Below, one piece after another: positions 42,926 through 51,613 of a stretch of 64,000 nucleotides of DNA. The notes under the pieces are model-generated. The model searched no databases. It was not told where the DNA came from and saw only the letters and a list, made by a program, of their open reading frames with translations. Numbering within the stretch: the first letter of the stretch is position 1; the number at the start of each line of letters is the position of its first letter. The position numbers and the translations under genes were made by a program. Source of the DNA: Paenibacillus phyllosphaerae (GTDB lineage: Bacteria > Bacillota > Bacilli > Paenibacillales > Paenibacillaceae); assembly GCF_014192105.1 (NCBI RefSeq), contig NZ_JACHXK010000012.1, positions 1-64,000 of the forward strand, written 5' to 3'.

Positions 42926-43795
42926 ATGATGAGCCACAAATTGACGGATTACCTGAACAGCGTGTTTATGCCGTATGACGGGGTGAAGAGCGTGACCGAA
43001 TTGAAGGCCGACCTGCTCTCCGATCTGCAGGAGCGCTACCGTGAACTCAAGGCCGCGGGCAAGGACGATGATACGGCGTTCAAGATGACGGTCGAGAGCA
43101 TCGGCGACATCGAGCAGACGATTCTGGAAGTCGCGAACCTCTCCCGCTCGCTCGAGCGTGAAGTGGTGACGAACCTGAGCGCAAGCAACCTTGCGCAGAG
43201 CGACTTTGCGGGCGTGAAGGCTCACAAAGGACAGTTCAACAGCAGCGCGCTGCACGGTTCCGATTTCTCTGGCGCAGACTTGACCGGCAGTTCGTTCAAG
43301 AGCAGCGACGTGCGCGAAGCGAATTTCGACGGCGCGAATCTGACGGATTGCAGTTTCACCACGCTCGACCTGCGCAACGCAAGCTTCAATAAGGCGATCC
43401 TGGTTCGTACCAACTTCAACAAGTCCGGGCTTGACGGCGCCAAATTCACGGGCATAAGAATGACCGACGTGACGTTAACGATGACCGATCTGAGGAAAAC
43501 GACTTTCGAAGGCTGCCTATTCGACGGCGTTGACTTCACCTATTGTGACCTAACCGGGCAAAACTTCGACGGGCAAACGTTCATCGGCGTCAAGTTTGAC
43601 AAAGCGGCATTGAACGGGGTGTCGTTCAAGGGCGCAACGCTCAAGAACGTATCCTTCCAGTCGGCATCGATCTTCTCGAGGAAGTATTATCGCGCGATCA
43701 AGACGATCGACTTCGACGGCGCAACGATGGATAAATTGACGTTCGCGCTGCTCAAAGGCATGGAAGCCAAGGTATCGAAAGTAACGGTCATCTAA
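42926..43795 (+). CDS. HAAS-like domain plus pentapeptide repeats
   Basis: This 290-aa protein has an N-terminal helical domain (about 1-75: LTDYLNSVF, DLLSDLQERYRELKAAGKDD, AFKMTVESIGDIEQTILEV) that resembles the HAAS/DUF1700 permease-prefix domain often found beside PadR genes. The rest (about 85-270) is a long run of A(N/D)F-type pentapeptides such as GADLTGSSFKSSD and NFDGANLTDCSF, giving a beta-helix. The fusion is unusual. ATG 42926 fits AAGGGGAG. It starts 11 bases after the PadR stop and 17 bases before the ATPase gene, so it is part of the exporter operon. It may be a regulatory or self-protection partner of that transporter. Confidence 0.82.
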   Translation: MMSHKLTDYLNSVFMPYDGVKSVTELKADLLSDLQERYRELKAAGKDDDTAFKMTVESIGDIEQTILEVANLSRSLEREVVTNLSASNLAQSDFAGVKAHKGQFNSSALHGSDFSGADLTGSSFKSSDVREANFDGANLTDCSFTTLDLRNASFNKAILVRTNFNKSGLDGAKFTGIRMTDVTLTMTDLRKTTFEGCLFDGVDFTYCDLTGQNFDGQTFIGVKFDKAALNGVSFKGATLKNVSFQSASIFSRKYYRAIKTIDFDGATMDKLTFALLKGMEAKVSKVTVI

Positions 43796-43812
43796 TTCAG
43801 GGAGGGATTCCG

Positions 43813-44583
43813 ATGCCAAGCGTGCAAACCAAACCCATTCAAGTCAAAGGATTGCAAAAATCCTACAAGCAGCATCAGGTGTTGAAAGGCGTAGATTTCG
43901 AGGTAGAGGCGGGGAGTATCTTCGCGCTCCTCGGCTCCAACGGGGCAGGCAAGACAACGGTGGTCAAAATCCTCACCACCTTGCTCACCCCGGATGGCGG
44001 AACCGCCGCCATCAACGGATACGATGTCGCGTCTCGACCCGATCATGTGCGTCAGTCCATTAGCCTGACCGGGCAATTCGCCGCCGTGGACGAAATATTG
44101 ACGGGGCGGGAAAATCTGGTCATGATTGCCAAACTGCGCTATCTTAAGAACCCGCGCCAGATTGCGGATGAGATGCTGACCCGGTTCGGCCTGACAGACG
44201 CCGCAGACCGTAAAGTATCGACTTATTCCGGCGGGATGCGCCGCAGACTCGATATCGCTTTGAGCCTCGTGGGCAAACCGCAGGTCATTTTCCTCGACGA
44301 ACCAACCACTGGACTTGATCCCGAAGCGCGCATCGAAGTATGGAAGATCGTCAAGGAGTTGGCCGACGGCGGCACGACCGTCTTTCTCACCACGCAGTAT
44401 TTGGAAGAAGCGGAACAGTTGGCCGACCGCATTGCCATTCTCCATGAAGGCCGGATTATCGCCAGCGGCACGCTCTCCGATCTCAAGAAAATGTTCCCGT
44501 CCGCAAAGGTGGAGTATGTCGAGAAACAACCGACCTTAGAGGAAATCTTCCTGAACATCGTCGGTAAAAAGGAGGGCATGTAA
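43813..44583 (+). CDS. DrrA-type ABC transporter ATPase
   Basis: This 256-aa ATPase has Walker A GSNGAGKTT, signature YSGGMRRRLDIA, Walker B VIFLDEPTTGLDP and the switch region TTQYLEEAEQLADRI. The C-terminal part (KVEYVEKQPTLEEIFLNIVG) is that of the DrrA/daunorubicin resistance group. It energises the ABC-2 permease encoded next, whose ATG follows its stop by one base. GGGAGGGATT precedes the start. An antibiotic- or lipid-export role is likely; the substrate is unknown. Confidence 0.92.
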   Translation: MPSVQTKPIQVKGLQKSYKQHQVLKGVDFEVEAGSIFALLGSNGAGKTTVVKILTTLLTPDGGTAAINGYDVASRPDHVRQSISLTGQFAAVDEILTGRENLVMIAKLRYLKNPRQIADEMLTRFGLTDAADRKVSTYSGGMRRRLDIALSLVGKPQVIFLDEPTTGLDPEARIEVWKIVKELADGGTTVFLTTQYLEEAEQLADRIAILHEGRIIASGTLSDLKKMFPSAKVEYVEKQPTLEEIFLNIVGKKEGM

Positions 44584-44584
44584 T

Positions 44585-45352
44585 ATGGAGGCGACAAAGA
44601 AACATTTCTTCACCGATATTAGCGTCATGCTCGGACGTTCCATGCGTCACATCTTCCGCAGCATGGATACCATCATTACGGTTACCATCACGCCGATCGC
44701 CATGATGCTGTTGTTCGTCTATGTATTCGGCGGCGCCATTCAAGCCGGGACGGATAATTATGTGAATTACCTGCTGCCCGGCATATTGCTCATGGCGATC
44801 GCCAGCGGAATATCCTATACGGCGTACCGGTTGTTTACCGATGTACAGCGCGGCATATTCGAACGTTTTCAGACCATGCCGATTTCTCGCTCTGCTTTGC
44901 TCTGGGGGCATGTGCTGACGTCGCTCGTATCCAACGCCATGTCGGTGCTCATCATCATACTCGTCGCGTTATTAATGGGTTTTCGTTCATCCGCGGGCGT
45001 GCTGCCATGGCTTGCCGTAGCGGGAATACTCGCTCTGTTTACGCTAGCCCTAACATGGGTCGCAGCTATTGCCGGAATGTCCGCCAAAACCGTCGATGGC
45101 GCCAGCGCCTTCTCCTACCCCATTATCTTCCTTCCATTCATCAGTTCCGCATTCGTGCCTACCGAGTCCATGCCGACCGCCGTTCGCGTCTTCGCCGAGA
45201 ATCAGCCCGTAACCTCTATCGTAGAAACCATCCGCGACTTGTTGTCAGGTCAACAAGTCGGCAACGACATTTGGATTGCGCTCGCGTGGTGCATCGGAAT
45301 TATGATTGTGGCGTATATTTTCGCGATGAGAGCCTACAAAAAGAAGGTATAA
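44585..45352 (+). CDS. ABC-2 type permease (DrrB-like)
   Basis: This 255-aa permease has six membrane segments and the ABC-2 signature region VNYLLPGILLMAIASGISYT and RLFTDVQRGIFERFQTMPIS. It forms the exporter with the DrrA-type ATPase just upstream; the genes are separated by one base. It is the last gene of the PadR operon and a bidirectional terminator follows. Export of a toxic amphipathic compound is the usual family role. Confidence 0.9.
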   Translation: MEATKKHFFTDISVMLGRSMRHIFRSMDTIITVTITPIAMMLLFVYVFGGAIQAGTDNYVNYLLPGILLMAIASGISYTAYRLFTDVQRGIFERFQTMPISRSALLWGHVLTSLVSNAMSVLIIILVALLMGFRSSAGVLPWLAVAGILALFTLALTWVAAIAGMSAKTVDGASAFSYPIIFLPFISSAFVPTESMPTAVRVFAENQPVTSIVETIRDLLSGQQVGNDIWIALAWCIGIMIVAYIFAMRAYKKKV

Positions 45353-45391
45353 CGGCATCTATGTCAAGCACTTATCCATATCACCTGAAGA

Positions 45392-45432
45392 AAGCGAGGT
45401 CTCCAGAGAGAAGACCTCGCTTATTGCTTTTT
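45392..45432. terminator. Bidirectional terminator
   Basis: AAGCGAGGTCT (45392-45402) pairs perfectly with AGACCTCGCTT (45412-45422), followed by TTTTT. It serves the ABC-2 operon and the convergent MATE gene. Confidence 0.88.
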
Positions 45433-45437
45433 ATTGC

Positions 45438-46784
45438 CTATACATGCTCCAAATCCGGCTGCAACTTGTTCCGCAGAACAACCAGCATGGTAGCCCCGAC
45501 AAGGAACGCGACGGCATCCGCGATGACGAGCGACCAGACGACGCCGTGGAACCCATTCATGCGATTGGCGATATACAGCACCGGAATCAGCGTAATGCCT
45601 TGAATGACGGACATAATAAACGCGGCGGTTCCTTGCGCCGTAGCTTGGAAGATCCCCGTAAACAACGCGGTCGTTCCCGAAATGAATAGGGATAAGAACG
45701 TCACATGCAGAATATAACTGCCCATCTCGATTAATTGCGGGTCATTCGTGAATAAACCGATCAGATGGTCGGAAGTCAGATAGACGATGACGCCGAACAC
45801 GCCTGCTAACGCGACGATTGCCTTGATCGTGAATCCAATGGTTTGCTTCATGCGCAATTTATTCGCTGTGAATGAGAAAGCGATGAGCGGCACCACTCCC
45901 TCGCACAATCCCATCAGAATAAACTCCGGAAATTGCAGCAGACGTGATGAAATTCCGAAAGCCGCCGTAGCCGCATCACCATATTCGACAAGAAAATGAT
46001 TCAAGACGAGCGACATGGCACCCAAGAAAATACTCATAATAAAGACGGGAACGCCGATTTTGAATACATGGCTTAGAATATCCTTGTTAGCCTTGAACCA
46101 TTTCATTGAGATGCTCAAGAATTGACTCTTATAACCCATATGGTAGGCGTAGAATGCACTCGCAACCAGGTTGGAAACAACCGTAGCGGACGCAACGCCG
46201 ATCACGCCCCAATGGAAGACGAAGATGACGAGCGCATCGAGAATGATATTCACGACAACGCTAAGAATCATACCAATCATTGACGTGACGGCCGCGCCTT
46301 CCGAGCGCACGATGTTCTCGAGCGTGAAGAAAAGCACGACGATCGGTGATCCGATCAGCATAACCGTAACATAGTCCTTCGTAAATCCGAAGGAGTCCGG
46401 CGTTGCCCCGAGGCCATGAACGATGGAGTCGATTAGCGGCAGCCCGACGGCTATCACGATAAGACCGAGTACCAAGCTGCTGTAAAAGGCGAACGAAGAC
46501 ACATGCTTGACATCGTCCAATCTTTTCTCGCCTAGCAACCGGGAGATGAAGGTACCGCTGCCCATGCCGATCAAGTTGCCAAGCGCCATAATAATCGAGA
46601 ATAACGGCAAGGTTAACGCAAGCGCGGTTAATAGGGCCGTATTGTGGAGCGTGCCTAGAAAATAGGCGTTCAAGATGGCGTATATAACACTCATGGACAT
46701 GCCCAGCATCATAGGTACGGCGAAGTGAGCTACAGCTTTGGCGATCGGTGCTTTCTCGAAGTAATGGAGGTTTTCTGCATCCAT
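45438..46784 (-). CDS. MATE family efflux transporter
   Basis: This transporter of about 448 aa has 12 membrane segments in two homologous halves of six, with MGSGTFISRLLGEKR in the first half typical of the DinF/NorM-type MATE group. It exports drugs or metabolites by Na+ or H+ antiport. ATG 46784 is chosen since the longer frame would begin inside the operator region and lacks a ribosome site. It is divergent from a TetR gene, and the spacer carries three operator copies. Repression by that TetR protein is very likely. Confidence 0.9.
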   Translation of the reverse strand: MDAENLHYFEKAPIAKAVAHFAVPMMLGMSMSVIYAILNAYFLGTLHNTALLTALALTLPLFSIIMALGNLIGMGSGTFISRLLGEKRLDDVKHVSSFAFYSSLVLGLIVIAVGLPLIDSIVHGLGATPDSFGFTKDYVTVMLIGSPIVVLFFTLENIVRSEGAAVTSMIGMILSVVVNIILDALVIFVFHWGVIGVASATVVSNLVASAFYAYHMGYKSQFLSISMKWFKANKDILSHVFKIGVPVFIMSIFLGAMSLVLNHFLVEYGDAATAAFGISSRLLQFPEFILMGLCEGVVPLIAFSFTANKLRMKQTIGFTIKAIVALAGVFGVIVYLTSDHLIGLFTNDPQLIEMGSYILHVTFLSLFISGTTALFTGIFQATAQGTAAFIMSVIQGITLIPVLYIANRMNGFHGVVWSLVIADAVAFLVGATMLVVLRNKLQPDLEHV

Positions 46785-46818
46785 GTCGGTCACTACTTTC
46801 TTTGTTGTTGTGGTGTTA

Positions 46819-46903
46819 TCTAACAGTGTTAGATTGTGCCTTACAGTGTTAGATGGTATCATGAACGTAGGTACCTGTAAAGTATAAACTTACACTGTTA
46901 GAT
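46819..46903. promoter_or_regulatory. three TetR operator copies between MATE and tetR
   Basis: TCTAACAGTGTTAGA (46819-46833) is a perfect 15-bp palindrome around one base. Degenerate copies are CTTACAGTGTTAGAT (46840-46854) and ACTTACACTGTTAGA (46888-46902). They cover the shared promoter region and should let the TetR protein repress both genes. Confidence 0.82.
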
Positions 46904-46919
46904 AAAAGGGCGGATAGGG

Positions 46920-47609
46920 ATGAAAAAGCAGCAGCCTCAGATTTCGGAGGAAAAGATTCTGGATACCTCGTGGGAGCTTCTTAGCGAGGACGGCATCGAG
47001 AAATTCAGCATGAGGCGATTGGCTGATCGGCTGGGGATTCAGGCGCCTTCACTATATTGGTACTTCAAGAGCAAGCAGAATCTCTATCAGCGGCTGGCCA
47101 ACCAGATCTCGAAAATGATTCTGGAGGAATTCCACCCCGAGGGGGATTGGAAGGAACAGATGGAGGGGCTAGCGATCACCATACGGAGCGTGCTTCGCCG
47201 GCATCCTTGCTCGACGCAGCTCATGATGATGACGCTGCCCCACGAGCCGGACATCATCCGGTTCACCAACCGTATGCTGCTCTGCGTGGAATCGACGCCG
47301 CTTGCGCAAGAGCAGAAGTTACAGGCGGTCCTGACGCTTGTAAACTATGTGTTCTACTTCGTGCTGGACGATTATGAGCATCAACGCAATGTTGCCGCAA
47401 TCGTGGAGGACCAGGGCGAGCTTCCGGACGGAGAGATGACCCGCCTTCTGGATTCGATGAGCGAGACGGATGCCGGACTGTTCCGGAGGATGTTCAATGG
47501 GGGGCTGTTCGAGTTGATGGGGACCGACGCGGCATTCGAGTTCGGCTTGAAGCTGATACTGCTCGGGATTGAGCAGGTGATCAAGGAGCAGGAAAGAGGG
47601 GATAAATAG
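46920..47609 (+). CDS. TetR-family regulator with TetR-class C-terminal domain
   Basis: This 229-aa regulator has an HTH at residues 8-55 (EKILDTSWELLSEDGIEKFS, then LGIQAPSLYWYFKSKQNL). The C-terminal domain resembles the tetracycline-repressor class (TetR_C), including long helices rich in Leu and His. It is divergent from the MATE gene. The three palindromes between them are its probable operators, giving autoregulation and control of efflux. Confidence 0.9.
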   Translation: MKKQQPQISEEKILDTSWELLSEDGIEKFSMRRLADRLGIQAPSLYWYFKSKQNLYQRLANQISKMILEEFHPEGDWKEQMEGLAITIRSVLRRHPCSTQLMMMTLPHEPDIIRFTNRMLLCVESTPLAQEQKLQAVLTLVNYVFYFVLDDYEHQRNVAAIVEDQGELPDGEMTRLLDSMSETDAGLFRRMFNGGLFELMGTDAAFEFGLKLILLGIEQVIKEQERGDK

Positions 47610-47758
47610 GATCCAGACGAGTTATTTGTATAAATTTCCAATGTTGAGCTACCATAAGAAGAAATAAGGGATGCTCGATCACCATGTTGATCCGGATGGG
47701 CTGTGGCAGGGGAGAAGCAAGGGTAGATTGTTGACTTAACGGAATAGTGGTGGTTTCG

Positions 47759-48856
47759 ATGACCCGACAACAATACGACGATAATCGGATTTCCGCTTTG
47801 GAGATGGCGATGGCTACTACGTCCATGATTATCGGCGCGAGCGTACTCGCATTGCCGCGCGTGCTGGCGGGAATTACAGAATCTTCGGACGGCTGGATTT
47901 CCATTATAATCGCGGGTTGCTTCTGCATGCTGCTTGCTTTTGTGCTTGGAAAATACGGCGCGTTACTGGGAAGCAATACCTTCTACGAATTCACCGGCAA
48001 GCTGTTGACCAAGCCGGTTGCAACAGCGCTTATTCTTGTCGTTCTTATGTATTATGTGATGTACGCTTCGTACCAGGTGAGGGCGGTCGCCAACATCTCC
48101 AAAACCTATCTTTTCGAGCGGACGCCTTCGGAAGCCATTGCGCTTATGTTTCTGCTGGTCGTATGCTATGCGGTGTCGGGATCGCGTATGGGTATCCTTC
48201 GGCTCAATGCTTTATTCTTGCCGATCGTCCTTGCCTTTACGATGATTGTGCTCATACTCAGCAATCAAATTATCGTATGGCAGGAGTTGAAACCGCTTTT
48301 CGTCACAGGCTGGGGGCCATTGCTCAGTGGGGTCAAGGAAAGCAGTCTTACGCTTATCGGGTATGAATCGATTCTTTTTTATGCGACGATGTTGAAACGT
48401 CCCGAGGATGCTCCGAAAGCAGCCATTGCCGGCGTCGGGATTCCCGTATTGATTAGTACGGCGCTCTATCTGGCTTGCGTGGGGATTTTCTCGCAGGCGG
48501 GGCTGATGCAGATTGGTTACCCTGCGATTGAGATGGCCAAGGAAGTCAAGATTCCCGGACAGTTCTTCGAACGGATGGAATCGGTCTTTTTCACGGTGTG
48601 GATCATGACGTTATTCAATACGACCGCGATGGCCATCGATTTGGCGATGCATGCCGGCTATTCCATCTTCAAGAAGGGCAAGCGGATTCATTGGGTAGTG
48701 ATGATCGCGCCTATTATTTATCTCGTGAGCATGTGGCCGCAGAATGTAATCTCATTCGAGATATTCGGTAGCATGATCGGCTATGTGGGTTATGTCTTTA
48801 TCCTGCTGGTGGTCATGCTGTATCCGGTAGTGAAGTGGAAGATGAAGCGTTCATGA
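47759..48856 (+). CDS. orphan GerAB-family germination permease
   Basis: This 365-aa membrane protein has ten membrane segments and belongs to the GerAB/amino-acid permease group: ISALEMAMATTSMIIGASVL at the N-terminus and LTLIGYESILFYATMLKRPE in the middle. GerB subunits sense germinants in spore inner membranes and normally work with GerA and GerC subunits. Neither is encoded nearby, so this is a stand-alone copy that may partner with subunits elsewhere or transport an amino acid. ATG 47759 is preferred over GTG 47747; the ribosome site (GTGGTGG) is poor. A terminator follows. Confidence 0.85.
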   Translation: MTRQQYDDNRISALEMAMATTSMIIGASVLALPRVLAGITESSDGWISIIIAGCFCMLLAFVLGKYGALLGSNTFYEFTGKLLTKPVATALILVVLMYYVMYASYQVRAVANISKTYLFERTPSEAIALMFLLVVCYAVSGSRMGILRLNALFLPIVLAFTMIVLILSNQIIVWQELKPLFVTGWGPLLSGVKESSLTLIGYESILFYATMLKRPEDAPKAAIAGVGIPVLISTALYLACVGIFSQAGLMQIGYPAIEMAKEVKIPGQFFERMESVFFTVWIMTLFNTTAMAIDLAMHAGYSIFKKGKRIHWVVMIAPIIYLVSMWPQNVISFEIFGSMIGYVGYVFILLVVMLYPVVKWKMKRS

Positions 48857-48864
48857 ACGACAGC

Positions 48865-48903
48865 GAACAGGAGCAGCCTTGGACAAAGGCGCTCCTGTTC
48901 TTC
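48865..48903 (+). terminator. Terminator after the GerAB-type gene
   Basis: GAACAGGAGC (48865-48874) pairs with GCTCCTGTTC (48891-48900), with an inner GCC/GGC pair and TTCGTT after it. Confidence 0.8.
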
Positions 48904-49003
48904 GTTATGCAGTGCTTCCATTCATTCCGTATATAGATACATGCTATGATAGGGTATCAGCAGGATCATTCTAGAATATCGTTCACATCACAATTAAAGG
49001 TTG

Positions 49004-49843
49004 ATGATAGAAGCAATGGCTATCTTTCACTATAATCCGGAGCAGCCGTATGGCGACAATCCGAATGTATATTTGATGTACTGGGGCAAAGAAGCTTGCA
49101 AGCCAAGCCACTCCTTCGGCCCTGGCATTCGGGATATGTACAAGGTGCACTTCATTCACCAAGGAACCGGCATCGTCCGCACCTCCGCGGGGACTTACAA
49201 CATCGCGGCGGGACAAGCATTCTTCACGTTTCCCGGCCACGTCGTCTTCTATCAAGCGGATGCTGCGGATCCATGGACGTATTCCTGGATCGGCTTCCGG
49301 GGGGAGCAGGCGGATTCCATCCTGTCGCGAACTTCTTTAACGCCGGATCGCCCGGTTTTCCCGATGGATATGCAAATCATGCCCAAGCTTTACGAGATGT
49401 TGAATGAAGCGACGCAAGATGACAGCAGCAGGGATTTACGGTTTAGCGCGCTTCTGCTCGACTTCCTGACATTGGTGATTCAGCTTGCCCCTGCTTCTCC
49501 TGCCGTGCATGGACATCGGCGATCGCGCGATGAATATATTCACCGCTGTCTGGATTTTCTGCATAACCACTATAGCGAAGACGTCGTTGTAGAGCAGCTC
49601 GCCTCCATGATCGGCCTCGACCGGAAGTACTTGTCCGCCATATTCAAGGAAGCGGTCGGCTTGCCTCCGCAGAAATATTTGCTGGCGTATCGAATGGCAC
49701 GTGCTTGCGAACTGTTGAAGAACGGGTCATTCACGGTCGGGGAAGTGGCCAGTTCGGTCGGTTATCAGGACGGGCTGGTCTTCTCCAAAGCGTTCAAAAA
49801 GCTCAAGGGCATGTCTCCCACGCAATACCGAAACCTCTATTAA
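49004..49843 (+). CDS. AraC-family regulator
   Basis: This 279-aa regulator has an N-terminal cupin domain (GTYNIAAGQAFFTFPGHVVF near residues 65-84). A C-terminal AraC domain with two HTH motifs follows, ending SKAFKKLKGMSPTQYRNL. ATG 49004 is used; the ribosome site (AAAGG) is short and ATG 49016 is an alternative. It is followed 107 bases later by an aldo/keto reductase gene on the same strand, which it may regulate. The effector is probably a sugar, as for most members of this group. Confidence 0.85.
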   Translation: MIEAMAIFHYNPEQPYGDNPNVYLMYWGKEACKPSHSFGPGIRDMYKVHFIHQGTGIVRTSAGTYNIAAGQAFFTFPGHVVFYQADAADPWTYSWIGFRGEQADSILSRTSLTPDRPVFPMDMQIMPKLYEMLNEATQDDSSRDLRFSALLLDFLTLVIQLAPASPAVHGHRRSRDEYIHRCLDFLHNHYSEDVVVEQLASMIGLDRKYLSAIFKEAVGLPPQKYLLAYRMARACELLKNGSFTVGEVASSVGYQDGLVFSKAFKKLKGMSPTQYRNLY

Positions 49844-49950
49844 TCTGACATTACGCCATATTCTAATTACATGCTGACATAGGTTTATTCCTTCGGTTCG
49901 ATTACGATAAGCAGGAGACTTATGGAGAGAACGAAAGAGGAGGACATTCC

Positions 49951-50943
49951 ATGGTATATTCAGCTAATGCCGAAAGATACGGCAATATGACATACAATCG
50001 CTGCGGGCGGAGCGGGCTCCGGCTCCCAGCCATTTCACTTGGACTGTGGCATAATTTCGGCGGGATCGATAGCTTCGAGAACGGAAGGGCGATGCTGCGC
50101 AGAGCCTTCGATCTGGGAATCACCCACTTTGATCTGGCTAACAATTACGGACCGCCGCCCGGATCCGCAGAGGAAATGTTCGGCCAGATGCTGAAGCAGG
50201 ATTTCCTGCCGTACCGGGATGAGATGATTGTCTCCACCAAAGCGGGCTACTATATGTGGCCAGGCCCTTATGGAGAATGGGGATCGAAGAAAAATCTGGT
50301 GGCCAGTCTGAACCAAAGCCTGAAGCGGATGGGACTGGACTACGTGGACATTTTCTATCATCACCGTCCGGATCCGAACACGCCGCTCGAAGAAACGATG
50401 GCTGCGCTGGACCTGATCGTTCGCCAAGGCAAAGCGCTCTATGTCGGTATTTCCAACTACGGACCGGAGGAAACCCGGGAGGCGGCGCGCATCCTGCGAA
50501 GCCTCGGAACGCCGTGCCTCATTCATCAGCCGCGGTATTCCATGATGGGAAGATGGGTCGAAGATGGTCTCTTGGATGTGCTTGAGGAGGAAGGCATTGG
50601 TTCTATCGCATTTTCTCCGCTTAATAAAGGCATCCTGACCGACCGCTACTTAAACGGGATTGCACCGGATTCCCGTGCGGCCGGCCCTAGCGTCTTCCTC
50701 CGTTCGGAAGAGCTGAGCGAGGAAGTGCTCGGCAAGGTGCGCCAACTGAACGCGCTTGCGCAAGAGCGAGGGCAGAAACTTTCGCAGATGGCGCTGGCTT
50801 GGGTGCTGCGCGGAGGCCGCGTCACCTCGGCTTTAATCGGAGCGAGCAAGATCAGCCAAATCGAAGATGCGGTCGGAGCGCTGAACAATTTGAATTTCAG
50901 TACCGAGGAGCTAGCCCGCATCGACGGGATTCTGGCGCAATAG
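49951..50943 (+). CDS. aldo/keto reductase (YghZ-like)
   Basis: This 330-aa TIM-barrel oxidoreductase resembles YghZ, the E. coli L-glyceraldehyde-3-phosphate reductase. Visible family features are the FDLANNYGPPPGSAEE segment with the catalytic Tyr, the Lys in VSTKAGY, the DYVDIFYHHRPD strand and the NADPH-binding ALIGASKISQIEDAV near the C-terminus. It reduces aldehydes or ketones with NADPH. AGAGGAGGACATT precedes the ATG. It sits behind an AraC regulator and ends at a strong terminator. Confidence 0.9.
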   Translation: MVYSANAERYGNMTYNRCGRSGLRLPAISLGLWHNFGGIDSFENGRAMLRRAFDLGITHFDLANNYGPPPGSAEEMFGQMLKQDFLPYRDEMIVSTKAGYYMWPGPYGEWGSKKNLVASLNQSLKRMGLDYVDIFYHHRPDPNTPLEETMAALDLIVRQGKALYVGISNYGPEETREAARILRSLGTPCLIHQPRYSMMGRWVEDGLLDVLEEEGIGSIAFSPLNKGILTDRYLNGIAPDSRAAGPSVFLRSEELSEEVLGKVRQLNALAQERGQKLSQMALAWVLRGGRVTSALIGASKISQIEDAVGALNNLNFSTEELARIDGILAQ

Positions 50944-50971
50944 GCTCGGTACAGGAAGGTCTGAAACATGG

Positions 50972-51008
50972 AAAATCCTCGATTCAAAATGGATCGAGGA
51001 TTTTTTGT
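50972..51008 (+). terminator. Terminator after the aldo/keto reductase
   Basis: AAAATCCTCGAT (50972-50983) pairs with ATCGAGGATTTT (50993-51004), followed by TTG. Twelve perfect base pairs. Confidence 0.92.
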
Positions 51009-51052
51009 TGCGTCGTTGTGACGCTAGGAGCAGACGACGCGGCAAGGGTGAA

Positions 51053-51445
51053 TTAATAATAGGATGAGCCGGAATTACAATTGGTTGCCGCATGTAGCTG
51101 GGTGACCTTGCCCGAATGGAACAAGCTTTGGCGAACACCGCCGTAGTCATAGGTATAGTGCGTATAGACATGCATCCTATTGAAATCGACGACTTGACTC
51201 ACGGTGTAGATTTCTTCCAGCCAATACATGAAGTAAACATGGGGCGCTATCTCCACATAATTAAATTGATAGTAGCCTTTGTATCCTTTATGCTGCCCGG
51301 CAATTCCTTCGTCATGCCGATGATGGGCGTCAAAGAAATGAATGATGAATACATTGCCATCGTCATAGTCATATCTGAAGACCTTTCCCGCATAGAACGG
51401 GATGGGATGCTTCGGGTGGACGTTCTGAACATGGGGATGATGCAT
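51053..51445 (-). CDS. MoaF-like lipocalin-fold protein
   Basis: This 130-aa protein is rich in His and Tyr (MHHPHVQNVHPKH at the start, then YDYDDGN, HFFDAHHRHDEG). The segment YNYVEIAPHVYFMYWLEEIY followed by HVYTHYTYDYGG and LFHSGKV resembles the MoaF/phenolic-acid-decarboxylase lipocalin barrel. In that group the barrel binds small ligands. No active-site assignment is safe here. AGGAGGAG stands before the ATG. The gene is monocistronic, on the opposite strand to its neighbours. The His-rich N-terminus could bind metal. Confidence 0.6.
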   Translation of the reverse strand: MHHPHVQNVHPKHPIPFYAGKVFRYDYDDGNVFIIHFFDAHHRHDEGIAGQHKGYKGYYQFNYVEIAPHVYFMYWLEEIYTVSQVVDFNRMHVYTHYTYDYGGVRQSLFHSGKVTQLHAATNCNSGSSYY

Positions 51446-51613
51446 AACATACTCCTCCTTCTAGAGCAATATATGCAAACGATAGGCGTATGCGATTAGA
51501 TGAACGCCTATCTATACGCCATGATTCCAAGATCATGATTCTTCCTCGAGCATGCAGGAATACCTGCCGTATTGTCGAATTAGGTGTCGTTCGCCTACAA
51601 TTCAACCTATAGG

